Positions 1 to 7,749 of a DNA stretch of 55,038 nt are shown here, in pieces (within the stretch, counting starts at the first letter, position 1; each line of letters opens with the position of its first letter). The DNA is from Smithellaceae bacterium. GTDB lineage: Bacteria > Desulfobacterota > Syntrophia > Syntrophales > Smithellaceae. A program made the position numbers and the translations under genes. The notes under the pieces are model-generated. The model was not told the origin of the DNA. It did no database searches and saw nothing but the letters and a program-made list of their open reading frames with translations. The stretch covers positions 1 to 55,038 of the forward strand of contig JAQUVQ010000013.1 in NCBI GenBank assembly GCA_028693285.1, read 5' to 3'.

Positions 1-290
1 CTGTGCGGGGCGACAAACCCGTCGAGAAAATCATAGCGGCCCTTGAGCGCCAGGTTGAAGCAGCTTCGGGCAAACGGGCAGGCCATCGGCTCCAGGAGCG
101 CGTCCGCCTCGTCGATGGGCTCGCTTTGCGAGCCCTGAATGCGGTAGGGAATCAGGTCAAAGGCCGTGAGAATTTCATCCGGCACGAAGCAGCAGAAGTA
201 GCCGATGACTTTTTTCCCCGCGTCGCGCAGCGCGCGCGCGCGCGCGCCTCTTTCGTTATACAGCTCCTCGATGGGTTGGGTAACCGTCAT
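1..290 (-). CDS. 2-hydroxyacyl-CoA dehydratase / benzoyl-CoA reductase subunit (HgdB/BcrC family), 3' end outside window
   Basis: Translating the minus strand from the ATG at 288-290 gives an open frame to the window edge (about 96 codons) with segments VIGYFCCFVPDEILTAFDLI and MACPFARSCFNLALKGRYDF, typical of the HgdB/BcrC family. The early Cys-Cys and the C-P-F-A-R-S-C segment are where these proteins hold cysteines for an iron-sulfur cluster. Family members dehydrate 2-hydroxyacyl-CoAs or reduce aromatic-ring CoA thioesters together with an ATP-dependent activator. The substrate cannot be told from this fragment. It is transcribed away from the gene starting at 436. A (CG)n tract at 231-247 encodes an Ala/Arg run near the N-terminus. 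Family assignment is confident; activity and partner subunits are off the window. Confidence 0.8.
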   Translation of the reverse strand, partial: MTVTQPIEELYNERGARARALRDAGKKVIGYFCCFVPDEILTAFDLIPYRIQGSQSEPIDEADALLEPMACPFARSCFNLALKGRYDFLDGFVAPH

Positions 291-343
291 GAGCGCCCCC
301 TTTGTTCTTTCTGGATGGGCCGATTATTCAGTGAAACGCGGAT

Positions 344-360
344 AAAAGCAAGTTGCTTTT
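344..360. promoter_or_regulatory. 17-bp perfect palindrome between divergent genes
   Basis: AAAAGCAA-G-TTGCTTTT is a perfect inverted repeat in the 145-bp gap between the divergent HgdB-like gene and the TrpF-like operon. Its position and symmetry suit a repressor or activator site, but no regulator is linked to it here. It could also be a small hairpin in the RNA leader. Function is inferred only. Confidence 0.35.
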
Positions 361-435
361 TGACCTTGCCCGGCGGGCGGAAATCACTCCGTCGCCGATC
401 TTGATTGGGCGCGGCGGTCATGATAAGTCATTACC

Positions 436-1254
436 ATGCGGAAAACGATGATTCAGATTTATGAAGTGCAAAAGCCCGCGGAAGCCCTCGCATTGATCGA
501 ACTCGGCGTGGACCGGATCGGCAGCGTGCTTCCCGATCCGGCAAAATGGAAAAGCGCGTCCGTCCGCAAAACCGTGCAGGCGGCGAAGGCAGGCGGCGCG
601 GCCAGCGTTCTGATTCCGATCATGAAAGACCCGGCGGCCATCTTCGCGGCGCTGGACTACTATGAGCCGGATTGCGTTCACCTGTGCGATGTCCTTTCGC
701 CCTGGCCCGACGAGAGGCAGGTCGCGGTGCGGGACTTCGACGCGCTTTTGAGCCTGCACATCGACCTTCGGGACCGGTTTCCGCGCCTCGACATCATGCG
801 GTCTCTGTCCGTTCCCCGGCCCGGGTTGCCCAACGCCTCCGCCGTCGAAAAAAATATTCTGGAGATTGCGGAGCGCTTCGCGCCGGTGACGGATTTCTTT
901 CTGATCGACACGCTGCTTTTGAACGCGGACCAGCCGGTGGCGGGCTTTGTCGGCATCACGGGGGAAACCTGTGACTGGTCTATTGCCAAAGCCTTAATCG
1001 ACCGAAGCCCCATTCCGGTGATTCTGGCCGGAGGACTGGCCGCCGACAATGTTTACGACGCGATGACGGGCCTCCGGCCGGCCGGTGTGGACAGCTGCAC
1101 GAGGACCAACGCGACCGACCGGAGCGGAAGGCCCGTGCGCTTTAAAAAAGACCTGAAGAAAGTTCGGCGGTTCATCGAAGAAGTTCGCCGCGCCGACCTT
1201 CTTCTTGAAGGAGTTCCCCGTGGGGCAAAATCCATCGATCGCGGACGAATATAA
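436..1254 (+). CDS. TrpF-like (beta/alpha)8 barrel protein of uncertain function
   Basis: A 272-residue protein resembling phosphoribosylanthranilate isomerase: an N-terminal EALALIELGVDRIGSVL segment, a central F-F-L-I-D-T strand, the phosphate-binding strand P-V-I-L-A-G-G-L followed by A-D-N-V, and G-V-D near the C-terminus. The TrpF signature K-I-C-G at the first strand is replaced by Q-I-Y-E, so the general-base Cys is missing, while the Asp at the D-T strand is kept. It is also longer than TrpF (about 200-220 residues), and no trp genes are nearby. It is therefore probably a paralogue with another substrate. The start may be ATG 436 or ATG 448; the latter puts the first strand at the usual place. 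Its 3' end overlaps the next gene by 35 bp, indicating an operon. Confidence 0.6.
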   Translation: MRKTMIQIYEVQKPAEALALIELGVDRIGSVLPDPAKWKSASVRKTVQAAKAGGAASVLIPIMKDPAAIFAALDYYEPDCVHLCDVLSPWPDERQVAVRDFDALLSLHIDLRDRFPRLDIMRSLSVPRPGLPNASAVEKNILEIAERFAPVTDFFLIDTLLLNADQPVAGFVGITGETCDWSIAKALIDRSPIPVILAGGLAADNVYDAMTGLRPAGVDSCTRTNATDRSGRPVRFKKDLKKVRRFIEEVRRADLLLEGVPRGAKSIDRGRI

Positions 1255-1555
1255 AACCATCACGGCGATGATTTCCCTGTTCTGCCGGGAGCGGCATCAG
1301 ACCGGCGGGAAAGAGTTGTGCCCGTCGTGCGCCGAGCTCCTCGCCTACGCGAAAACGCGCCTGGACAAGTGCCCGTTTGCCGCGGATAAGCCGACCTGCG
1401 CGGCCTGCCCGGTGCATTGCTACAGGCCCGGGCGCAGACGGCAGATTCAGGAGGTGATGCGCTGCGCCGGTCCGCGCATGCTGCGCTCCCATCCGATTCT
1501 GGCGATTCGCCACCTTCTGAAAAAATTCAAAAAGCCCGGAGCGCTAAAGCCATGA
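1220..1555 (+). CDS. Small Cys-rich protein of the 'nitrous oxide-stimulated promoter' family
   Basis: 111 residues from GTG 1220, preceded by AAGGAG at 1208-1213; a TTG at 1205 is an alternative start. Cysteines are arranged as ELCPSC, then RLDKCPF, then KPTCAACPVHCY, followed by the conserved segment IQEVMRCAGPRMLRSHPILA. This pattern matches the small protein family named after nitrous-oxide-stimulated promoters. Its biochemical role is unknown; the Cys pairs suggest a metal or Fe-S site. The gene sits inside a translationally coupled trio, overlapping the gene before it and sharing ATGA with the flavoprotein gene after it. Confidence 0.7.
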   Translation: MGQNPSIADEYKTITAMISLFCRERHQTGGKELCPSCAELLAYAKTRLDKCPFAADKPTCAACPVHCYRPGRRRQIQEVMRCAGPRMLRSHPILAIRHLLKKFKKPGALKP

Positions 1556-2667
1556 AGATTGCCGTCATCGGCGCCGGACCCGGCGGCCTTTACGCCGCGC
1601 TGGCGGCGGCCCGCAAAAACATTACCGTGGACCTGTTTGAGAAGAGGAAGGTCGGGGAAGGCATCGTCTGCGGCGAATGCATCTTCGATTCCCTGGGAAT
1701 TATGACCCGGCCGGGCCGGGGACTGCTGCATCCCGTAAAAGGGCTTGTTTTGAAAGCCGGCGGCGAGTACCGCTTTCCCCTGGGGAGTCACAAGCCCCTG
1801 TGGATGCTCGATCGCCGGATCTGGCAGCAGGATCTTTCCCGTCAGGCCAAGACGCTTGGCGTTCGCCTGCACGAACAGGCGGGCGTGACGGTGTCGGACC
1901 TGGTTCGGATGAAGAAATCGTATGACTGGATTCTGGACGCCAGCGGCGCTCCGTCCGTGGCGTCCCGGCTTTGCGGGTTTGCGCGCGAGTATGTCCAGGA
2001 GTGCCTCGCGGCGCATCAGGTGAGGCTGGCCGGCGATTTCAGCTCGCTTGTGCCCTGCATTCGGGTCGTCTTTTTCCCGGATCTTCCGGCCGAAAATCAG
2101 CCCGGCTACGCCTGGGTTTTTCCCAGGGATGAGAGAAGCGCCAACGTCGGCGTGGTCTGCACGGTGCGCAAAACGCAGGGACCCGGACGGCCGGATATGA
2201 AGAAAATGCTGGCCGACTTCTTGCGCCGGGAAGGACTTGCCGGCGCATCCGTTCTGGCAAGAGGCGGCGGCATCGCTCCTGCCCGAATGCTTTCCCGTCT
2301 CGTTTACGACAACGTTCTTCTGGTGGGCGACGCGGCGGGGCTTACCTCCGCGCTGCACGGCGGCGGCATCGACATGGCCTGCTTGAGCGGAGTGCTGGCC
2401 GTGAAGGCTTTAAGCGGGGGGCAGGCCGGCGCGGCCCGCTATGCGGGATGGCTCGAACGCTACATGCGCGAGAAAAATGCCCTGGAGAAAGTCACCATCG
2501 GCAAAATGCGCTCCCTGACCTTCGGCGAGTTCGACCGTCTGCTCTCCGGCGTGACCTCCGCGAGCCTGCGGGTCCGCTTTTGGACCGCTTTGCAAAATCC
2601 GCTGATGTTCTGGACGACAATCCGGTGGTTCAAAACGAAGAAGAAAATACCCGACTGGCCGGTTTGA
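1552..2667 (+). CDS. Geranylgeranyl-reductase-family FAD-dependent oxidoreductase
   Basis: 371 residues starting MKIAVIGAGPGGLYAALAAA, a Rossmann FAD-binding GxGxxG motif at residues 7-12, with a second FAD-contact motif V-L-L-V-G-D-A-A-G-L near residue 260. The layout (Rossmann start, G-D-A motif, helical C-terminus) is that of the geranylgeranyl reductase/PHBH fold, whose members reduce isoprenoid double bonds or hydroxylate aromatics. ATG 1552 is chosen because it forms an ATGA overlap with the upstream stop and the Rossmann strand begins at once; a longer in-frame start at 1417 would lie wholly within the upstream gene. The substrate is not deducible. Confidence 0.75.
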   Translation: MKIAVIGAGPGGLYAALAAARKNITVDLFEKRKVGEGIVCGECIFDSLGIMTRPGRGLLHPVKGLVLKAGGEYRFPLGSHKPLWMLDRRIWQQDLSRQAKTLGVRLHEQAGVTVSDLVRMKKSYDWILDASGAPSVASRLCGFAREYVQECLAAHQVRLAGDFSSLVPCIRVVFFPDLPAENQPGYAWVFPRDERSANVGVVCTVRKTQGPGRPDMKKMLADFLRREGLAGASVLARGGGIAPARMLSRLVYDNVLLVGDAAGLTSALHGGGIDMACLSGVLAVKALSGGQAGAARYAGWLERYMREKNALEKVTIGKMRSLTFGEFDRLLSGVTSASLRVRFWTALQNPLMFWTTIRWFKTKKKIPDWPV

Positions 2668-2861
2668 ACACCCGTTTTGCCCCGTATGGCTTGCGGAAGC
2701 AAAAGCAGCCTGTCCAGGGATCAGGAACGCTTTTCCTGCCGCGGTGTTTTGATTTTCAAAAGTCATGCGGCATTTCAATTGGTCATGCGCAGCATTCGCG
2801 CAGGATGCATGGCGAGCAAGATTTTCTTGACAGCCGGGTTCGAAATTCTTATAGGACGCCT

Positions 2862-3992
2862 ATGAAAAAACAATCCCCTGTCAAAAACCACCGCGTATCG
2901 TTGACGCTTCCGGCAATCATTTTCGCCATCCTGTTCATCTTTGCCGCCGCTTCCTGCACCCATCTGCCCAGGCCCGTCGAGAACATCGGCCAAAGCAGTG
3001 AGTTTCTGGACGGGGGCAAGAACCAGCCCGGCGCAAAGGACAGGGCGCGCCATACCCTGACCGGCAAGCGTCCCTTTGAGTGGTGGTACTTTGACGGGCA
3101 TTTGGATACCGGTGAAACCTTTGTCGGGGTATTCTTCGACCCGAACTTTACCAACGGAAAACCCGGGGCCACCTTTTCGCTCTACAGCCCGGACTGGAAG
3201 AAAATGTCCGTTCTGCAATCCCTGCAGGCGGAAGAGATGAAATCCTCGACGGAGGATGTGCAGATTGCCTGCCCCCTGGGGTTTGTTCGAAGAATGGACG
3301 ATAAGCAATACCATGTCCGGTGGAACATGGAAGGCGTGACGGCGGATTTCAAGCTGACCATGACGGCGCCGGGATGGATGCTCGACGGTCAGGACGAATC
3401 CCGGGACTTTTTCTGGAGCATCCATCAGGCCCGCAACCGCATCGAGGGCGCCATCACGCAAAACGGGCAAACCAGGCAGGTAAAAGGAGAGGGATACGCC
3501 GACCACAACTGGGGAAGAAAACCCCTCAACGAGATCACACGGGACTGGGTATGGGGAAGGATCTTCTCGGACGAGTACACCATTGTTTATGCGGACGTTG
3601 ATTATATCGATCCCGCCATGAACAGGGCAAGGCCGCTGTATATCGCCAGGGGGGACAAGATCATCGTGGGCGCTGCCAGCCCTACGGTCCGGCAGCGGGA
3701 TTTCGCCACCCACCCCGTTCTGAAGCGCCATTATCCGAAGCAGGTCCTGATCGACTTTGAGGAGGGAGGCGTTGGGGCGCATCTGAATATCCGGTTCAAG
3801 GCTCTGGTGGAAGAGGTTGATCTTCTCACCGTTGCGGGATTGAATCCCTTTTCTCAGTGGATCGCCAGAACGTTTATCGCAAGGCCCGTCTATTTTCGGA
3901 TTATTGCCGATTACCAGGGCGACATCATCGAGCACGGCAAGGCAACCCCCATAGCAGGTGAATGCCTCTATGAGATCATGGGCTTCGAGTAG
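2862..3992 (+). CDS. CrtC/AttH-like (lipocalin-like) lipoprotein
   Basis: A 376-residue predicted lipoprotein: hydrophobic signal followed by lipobox A-A-S-C with lipidated Cys32. The mature part begins with the KRPFEWWYFDGHL block, the hallmark of the CrtC/AttH family (hydroxyneurosporene synthase-like, lipocalin-like domains), and has G-Y-A-D-H-N-W-G-R near residue 210, another conserved family block. Some family members hydrate carotenoid double bonds, but most lack a proven reaction. ATG 2862 is the first start that gives a proper signal peptide; the frame is open far upstream into the preceding gene without meaning. It pairs with a second such lipoprotein at 6711 on the other side of the acylase gene. 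Confidence 0.7.
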   Translation: MKKQSPVKNHRVSLTLPAIIFAILFIFAAASCTHLPRPVENIGQSSEFLDGGKNQPGAKDRARHTLTGKRPFEWWYFDGHLDTGETFVGVFFDPNFTNGKPGATFSLYSPDWKKMSVLQSLQAEEMKSSTEDVQIACPLGFVRRMDDKQYHVRWNMEGVTADFKLTMTAPGWMLDGQDESRDFFWSIHQARNRIEGAITQNGQTRQVKGEGYADHNWGRKPLNEITRDWVWGRIFSDEYTIVYADVDYIDPAMNRARPLYIARGDKIIVGAASPTVRQRDFATHPVLKRHYPKQVLIDFEEGGVGAHLNIRFKALVEEVDLLTVAGLNPFSQWIARTFIARPVYFRIIADYQGDIIEHGKATPIAGECLYEIMGFE

Positions 3993-4078
3993 CGCTCCGC
4001 CGCGAACGGGGCTGATCTCTCCGCCGGATTCATCAACGGATCGCAAAAACATTTTGGAAAATGATTTGAGGAGGTCCG

Positions 4079-6661
4079 ATGCAGAACCCTACCGCACATC
4101 CTGGAATGAGACGGGGTCATCCGGGGAAGCAATTCTTGAAAATCTGCTGTATTGCCGCCGTCTGTCTTCTCTCTGCAAGCTGCGCCACGCTGATGGACCG
4201 GCATTTCAAAGACAAACTGGACGCCACTCAGGGAACGGCGGTCCTGACGGGGCTCAGGGATACCGCAACGGTAAGCCGCGACGCTTACGGCATTCCCTTC
4301 GTGAAAGCAAACAACATGGAAGACTTGGCCATGACCGTAGGCTATGTGCATGCCTCGGACCGGCTCGCCCAGATGATCGGCTTGAAACTGATAGCGGAGG
4401 GCCGGCTGGCCGAGATGGCCGGACCAGCCTTGCTGAATCTGGATATTTACATGCGCACCATGAATCTCAAAAGAGCGGCGGAGAGTCTTTACGGAAATGT
4501 TTCCGCCGAGAACCGCCGCCTTTTGGAGCGATACAGCGACGGCGTAAATGCTTATCTGGATCAGCACAAAGACAAACTGCCGCCGGGTCTTGCGCTGTCA
4601 GGGTATAAGCCTGAACCCTGGAAGCCCATGGATTCCATAACGATATGCGTTTTGCTGAGCTTCGGTCTTTCCTTTAATCTTCCGGAGGAAATTGCCGCCT
4701 TGAACATCGCTCAAGCCGTGGGCGCCGAGAAAACAGCCTGGCTGCTGCCCATCTATCCCGATGAGCCCATTCCACTCGGGGAGGCCGCCAAGCTCAGGGG
4801 CGTTGACTTGAAGAAGGCCGCCGAAAGTGTGGCGGGAATAGATGAACTGCAGCCGTTTTTGAGCTCCCTGGGCTTGAGCGGCGCCGCCGCTTCCAATAAT
4901 TGGGCCGTCCGCGGGGAAAAAACAAAAAACGGCGCGAGCATTTTCTGCAGCGATATGCATCTTCCTTTAAGCATGCCGTCCATGTGGAACATGATCCATC
5001 TCCGGTGCGGCGCCTATGACGTGGCCGGAATGAGTGTTGCGGGCGCCCCGATGATCGTTGCCGGATACAACGGCCATATTGCGTGGGGCGCGACCATGGT
5101 TATGGCGGATAACCAGGACTTGTTCCTGGAGCAGCTCAGGAACGTGAACGGGAAACTGCATTTTTTATACAAAGGAGAGTGGCTGCCGGTTGTCGAACAT
5201 CAGGAAATATTCAACATCAAAGGCAAGCCGCCCGTTGCCCGGACTTTTCGCGAAACCGTGCACGGGCCGCTTTTAAACGAAGCGCTGCAGGCGGAGCCGA
5301 TTCATGTCATTTTGCCGGCCTCCGTCGATCTGCCTTACGGCGTGGCGTTGAGCCGAACGGTTCCCGCCGCAGATGACAACAGCATGAATGCTTTCTTTCA
5401 ACTCAGTTTCGCCCACTCGGTGGAGGATGCGATTCCGCTGATAAAACAGATCAGAGCCATACCGCTGAACATGGTATTTGCGGACAAGGATCACATCGCC
5501 TGGCAGGTGATCGGCAATTACCCCGTCCGGGCCAAAGGCCGCGGGCTGATGCCTTCGCCGGGCTGGACCGGCGTTTACGACTGGACCGGCTTTTTGGATG
5601 CCGACGGATTGCCGAATGCCCAAAACCCTCCGGCCGGATTTATCGGAACCGCCAACCACCGCACGGTGCCGAAGGATTATCCCCATATCCTTTCCTCTTC
5701 CTGGTACTGGCCCGAAAGGGCCGAGCGCATCGTCCAGATGGCGTCGGCGACGGATCAGCACACCACCCAAACCAACCGGGAGATGCAGTTGGACACCTAC
5801 TCCCTGTTTGTGCCGAAGCTCAGGGATGTTCTTCTGAAAGGATCTCTGGCCGGAGAGATTGCAAGGGAAATCAGCCGGTGGAAAGATGAAAAAAAGGCGG
5901 CAGGCGCGCGTCTTGCCCTTGCCATGCTGCGGAACTTCAGCGGCGACATGAGGGCGGATTCCAAAGAGGCTGCCCTGGCGGGAGCGTTCCTGCAAAGCGC
6001 CACCAGAGACATTTTTCAAGACGAGCTCGGCCCGGATGATTCCAGGGCGTGGAAGTCGTTTCTGATCGCCGATAATGAGAGCTACAACGCCACCTGCGAT
6101 CATCTCCTGGTCCGGGGCGATGAAAGCCCCTTCTGGGACGATATCCATACGCCAGAAAAAGAGACCAAAGCGCAAATCATCGCCCTTTCGCTCGCGGATG
6201 CCGTCGCATTTCTGGAATCAACTTTGGGAGATGACACCGGCCGGTGGACATGGGGGGCGCTGCATACCAGCACCTGGGAAACCGATACTTCTCAAATGGC
6301 GCCCCATTTTGGCTTTATTGAACGGACGGCGCTGAGGAGTTTGTGGTCATACTTCAACCGGGGTCCGTATCCCGCCGGGGGAGACATGTTCACGCTGAAT
6401 GTATCCATGTACATGATGGGCAGAAATTTCAATACCTGGCTGATTCCTTCCATGCGCATGATCGTGGATTTCAGTAAGGAAGAGCCTATGCTGGCGGTGA
6501 ACAGCTCCGGCCAGTCGGACAATCCTTCCAGCCCTCACTATGATGACGGCATCGGGGCCTGGCGGGATGGAAAGTATATTCCATTCCCCTTCCGGGACGC
6601 CGCCGTCAGGGATCAATATCGAGAGGTGATGCAATTCAGGCCATCCGCGATCGTGCGGTAG
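4079..6661 (+). CDS. Penicillin acylase-family Ntn-hydrolase, predicted lipoprotein
   Basis: 860 residues, close to the usual length of penicillin-acylase precursors. A signal with lipobox L-S-A-S-C (Cys35) predicts membrane anchoring. The alpha-chain region contains the family-typical Y-G-I-P-F-V-K segment and G-Y-V-H-A-S-D-R (near residue 90). The self-cleavage site is visible as G-A-A-A-S-N-N-W-A-V, making Ser272 the likely N-terminal nucleophile of the beta chain. Family members hydrolyse amides such as penicillins, N-acyl homoserine lactones or N-acyl amino acids; the substrate here is unknown. A good ribosome site GAGGAGG lies at 4068-4074. The gene is co-directional with two flanking CrtC/AttH-like lipoproteins, suggesting a joint periplasmic or outer-membrane function. 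Confidence 0.85.
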   Translation: MQNPTAHPGMRRGHPGKQFLKICCIAAVCLLSASCATLMDRHFKDKLDATQGTAVLTGLRDTATVSRDAYGIPFVKANNMEDLAMTVGYVHASDRLAQMIGLKLIAEGRLAEMAGPALLNLDIYMRTMNLKRAAESLYGNVSAENRRLLERYSDGVNAYLDQHKDKLPPGLALSGYKPEPWKPMDSITICVLLSFGLSFNLPEEIAALNIAQAVGAEKTAWLLPIYPDEPIPLGEAAKLRGVDLKKAAESVAGIDELQPFLSSLGLSGAAASNNWAVRGEKTKNGASIFCSDMHLPLSMPSMWNMIHLRCGAYDVAGMSVAGAPMIVAGYNGHIAWGATMVMADNQDLFLEQLRNVNGKLHFLYKGEWLPVVEHQEIFNIKGKPPVARTFRETVHGPLLNEALQAEPIHVILPASVDLPYGVALSRTVPAADDNSMNAFFQLSFAHSVEDAIPLIKQIRAIPLNMVFADKDHIAWQVIGNYPVRAKGRGLMPSPGWTGVYDWTGFLDADGLPNAQNPPAGFIGTANHRTVPKDYPHILSSSWYWPERAERIVQMASATDQHTTQTNREMQLDTYSLFVPKLRDVLLKGSLAGEIAREISRWKDEKKAAGARLALAMLRNFSGDMRADSKEAALAGAFLQSATRDIFQDELGPDDSRAWKSFLIADNESYNATCDHLLVRGDESPFWDDIHTPEKETKAQIIALSLADAVAFLESTLGDDTGRWTWGALHTSTWETDTSQMAPHFGFIERTALRSLWSYFNRGPYPAGGDMFTLNVSMYMMGRNFNTWLIPSMRMIVDFSKEEPMLAVNSSGQSDNPSSPHYDDGIGAWRDGKYIPFPFRDAAVRDQYREVMQFRPSAIVR

Positions 6662-6710
6662 CTTCCCCTGCAAAACGAAGCGGCAAGACTCAATGCAAAA
6701 GGAGGATCCT

Positions 6711-7712
6711 GTGAGAAAAATACTGACATTCCTGTTGATCGCGATTTTGCTGTCGGGTTGCGCTGCGGGCAAATCAGCCCATATTCCATTGGAGGATGCG
6801 GGTCACAAAGACGCGGCTTATGAATGGGCCCCCCATGACGACGGAGGAGAGTGGTGGTATCTCACCGGGTATGCGCCGGATCAGAACAACAAATTGTACT
6901 TTTATCAATTTACAATATTCCACGGATATGCGGCACGTCTCCTGGAAGCGTATGCGCTCCATTTGACGTTCACGGATTGCTCAACCGGACAGCATGTTTT
7001 TTCAGAATCCATTCAATTCAGCTCTGATGAGGTCTATGCGGATTCACAATGCGTTGTCTTTCAGGACAGCCGGATCTGCCTGGATGACCGGCGGATCAAA
7101 ATCGTGGGCGCAAGCGAAAATCTCAAAATGGAGATTGAAGGCACGTCCACGAAGAAGGCTGCGTGGCATGGGAAAGACGGCGTCATCGTCATGGGGCATC
7201 CCGAAGAACCAAAAGAGAGAAGCTACTACTATTCCTTTACCAATATTGCCACAAGGGGAGTGATCGAATTCAAGGATGAAAAGGGCCGTTGGGTCAAGAT
7301 CGACGGGAACGGCAAGGCGTGGTTCGATCGGCAGTGGGGGAGGTTCAGCGAGTTGGGCTGGGAATGGTTTTCCTTCCGATTCTTTGATGACGAGGAGATC
7401 ATGCTCTTTCCTTTTCCCAAAACAGGCGTCAAAGAAGGAACCTACATAGACAAACAAGGAAACGTTGCCGCCTTTGACAATTATGCCTACAGCGTAAAGA
7501 AGTTTAAAACGTTCAACGGCAAAAAGATCGGACTGGGATGGAACGTGACCGTTCCCTTTAAGGAAAAGGAATACGAGGTAATTCCCATTGTTGAGGACCA
7601 GTATAATCCGTCAAAGCTGCAGGAATACTGGGAAGGGATCTGCAGACTGCAAAACAAAAAAGGCGAGCTTGTCGGGTACACGATTATTGAAACCACCGGG
7701 AGCGCCTACTGA
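6711..7712 (+). CDS. Second CrtC/AttH-like lipoprotein
   Basis: 333 residues from GTG 6711, preceded by AAAAGGAGG at 6697-6705; an in-frame ATG at 6693 lies upstream of that ribosome site and is less likely. The signal ends in lipobox L-L-S-G-C (Cys17). The mature part opens with DDGGEWWYLTGYA, the same W-W-Y block as the lipoprotein at 2862, and contains F-D-R-Q-W-G-R-F, equivalent to the D-H-N-W-G-R block there. The two are distant homologues rather than recent duplicates. Position 49 bp after the acylase gene suggests co-transcription. Function unknown. Confidence 0.7.
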   Translation: MRKILTFLLIAILLSGCAAGKSAHIPLEDAGHKDAAYEWAPHDDGGEWWYLTGYAPDQNNKLYFYQFTIFHGYAARLLEAYALHLTFTDCSTGQHVFSESIQFSSDEVYADSQCVVFQDSRICLDDRRIKIVGASENLKMEIEGTSTKKAAWHGKDGVIVMGHPEEPKERSYYYSFTNIATRGVIEFKDEKGRWVKIDGNGKAWFDRQWGRFSELGWEWFSFRFFDDEEIMLFPFPKTGVKEGTYIDKQGNVAAFDNYAYSVKKFKTFNGKKIGLGWNVTVPFKEKEYEVIPIVEDQYNPSKLQEYWEGICRLQNKKGELVGYTIIETTGSAY

Positions 7713-7749
7713 CGGGCAGGCAGGATCGGTCCGGAAGCATTCCCCGCGC

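Noticed and set aside
3..404. Plus-strand open frame of 133 codons at the left edge
   Set aside because: It is antisense to the HgdB-like coding sequence, whose translation is clearly family-like; the plus frame has no recognisable pattern.
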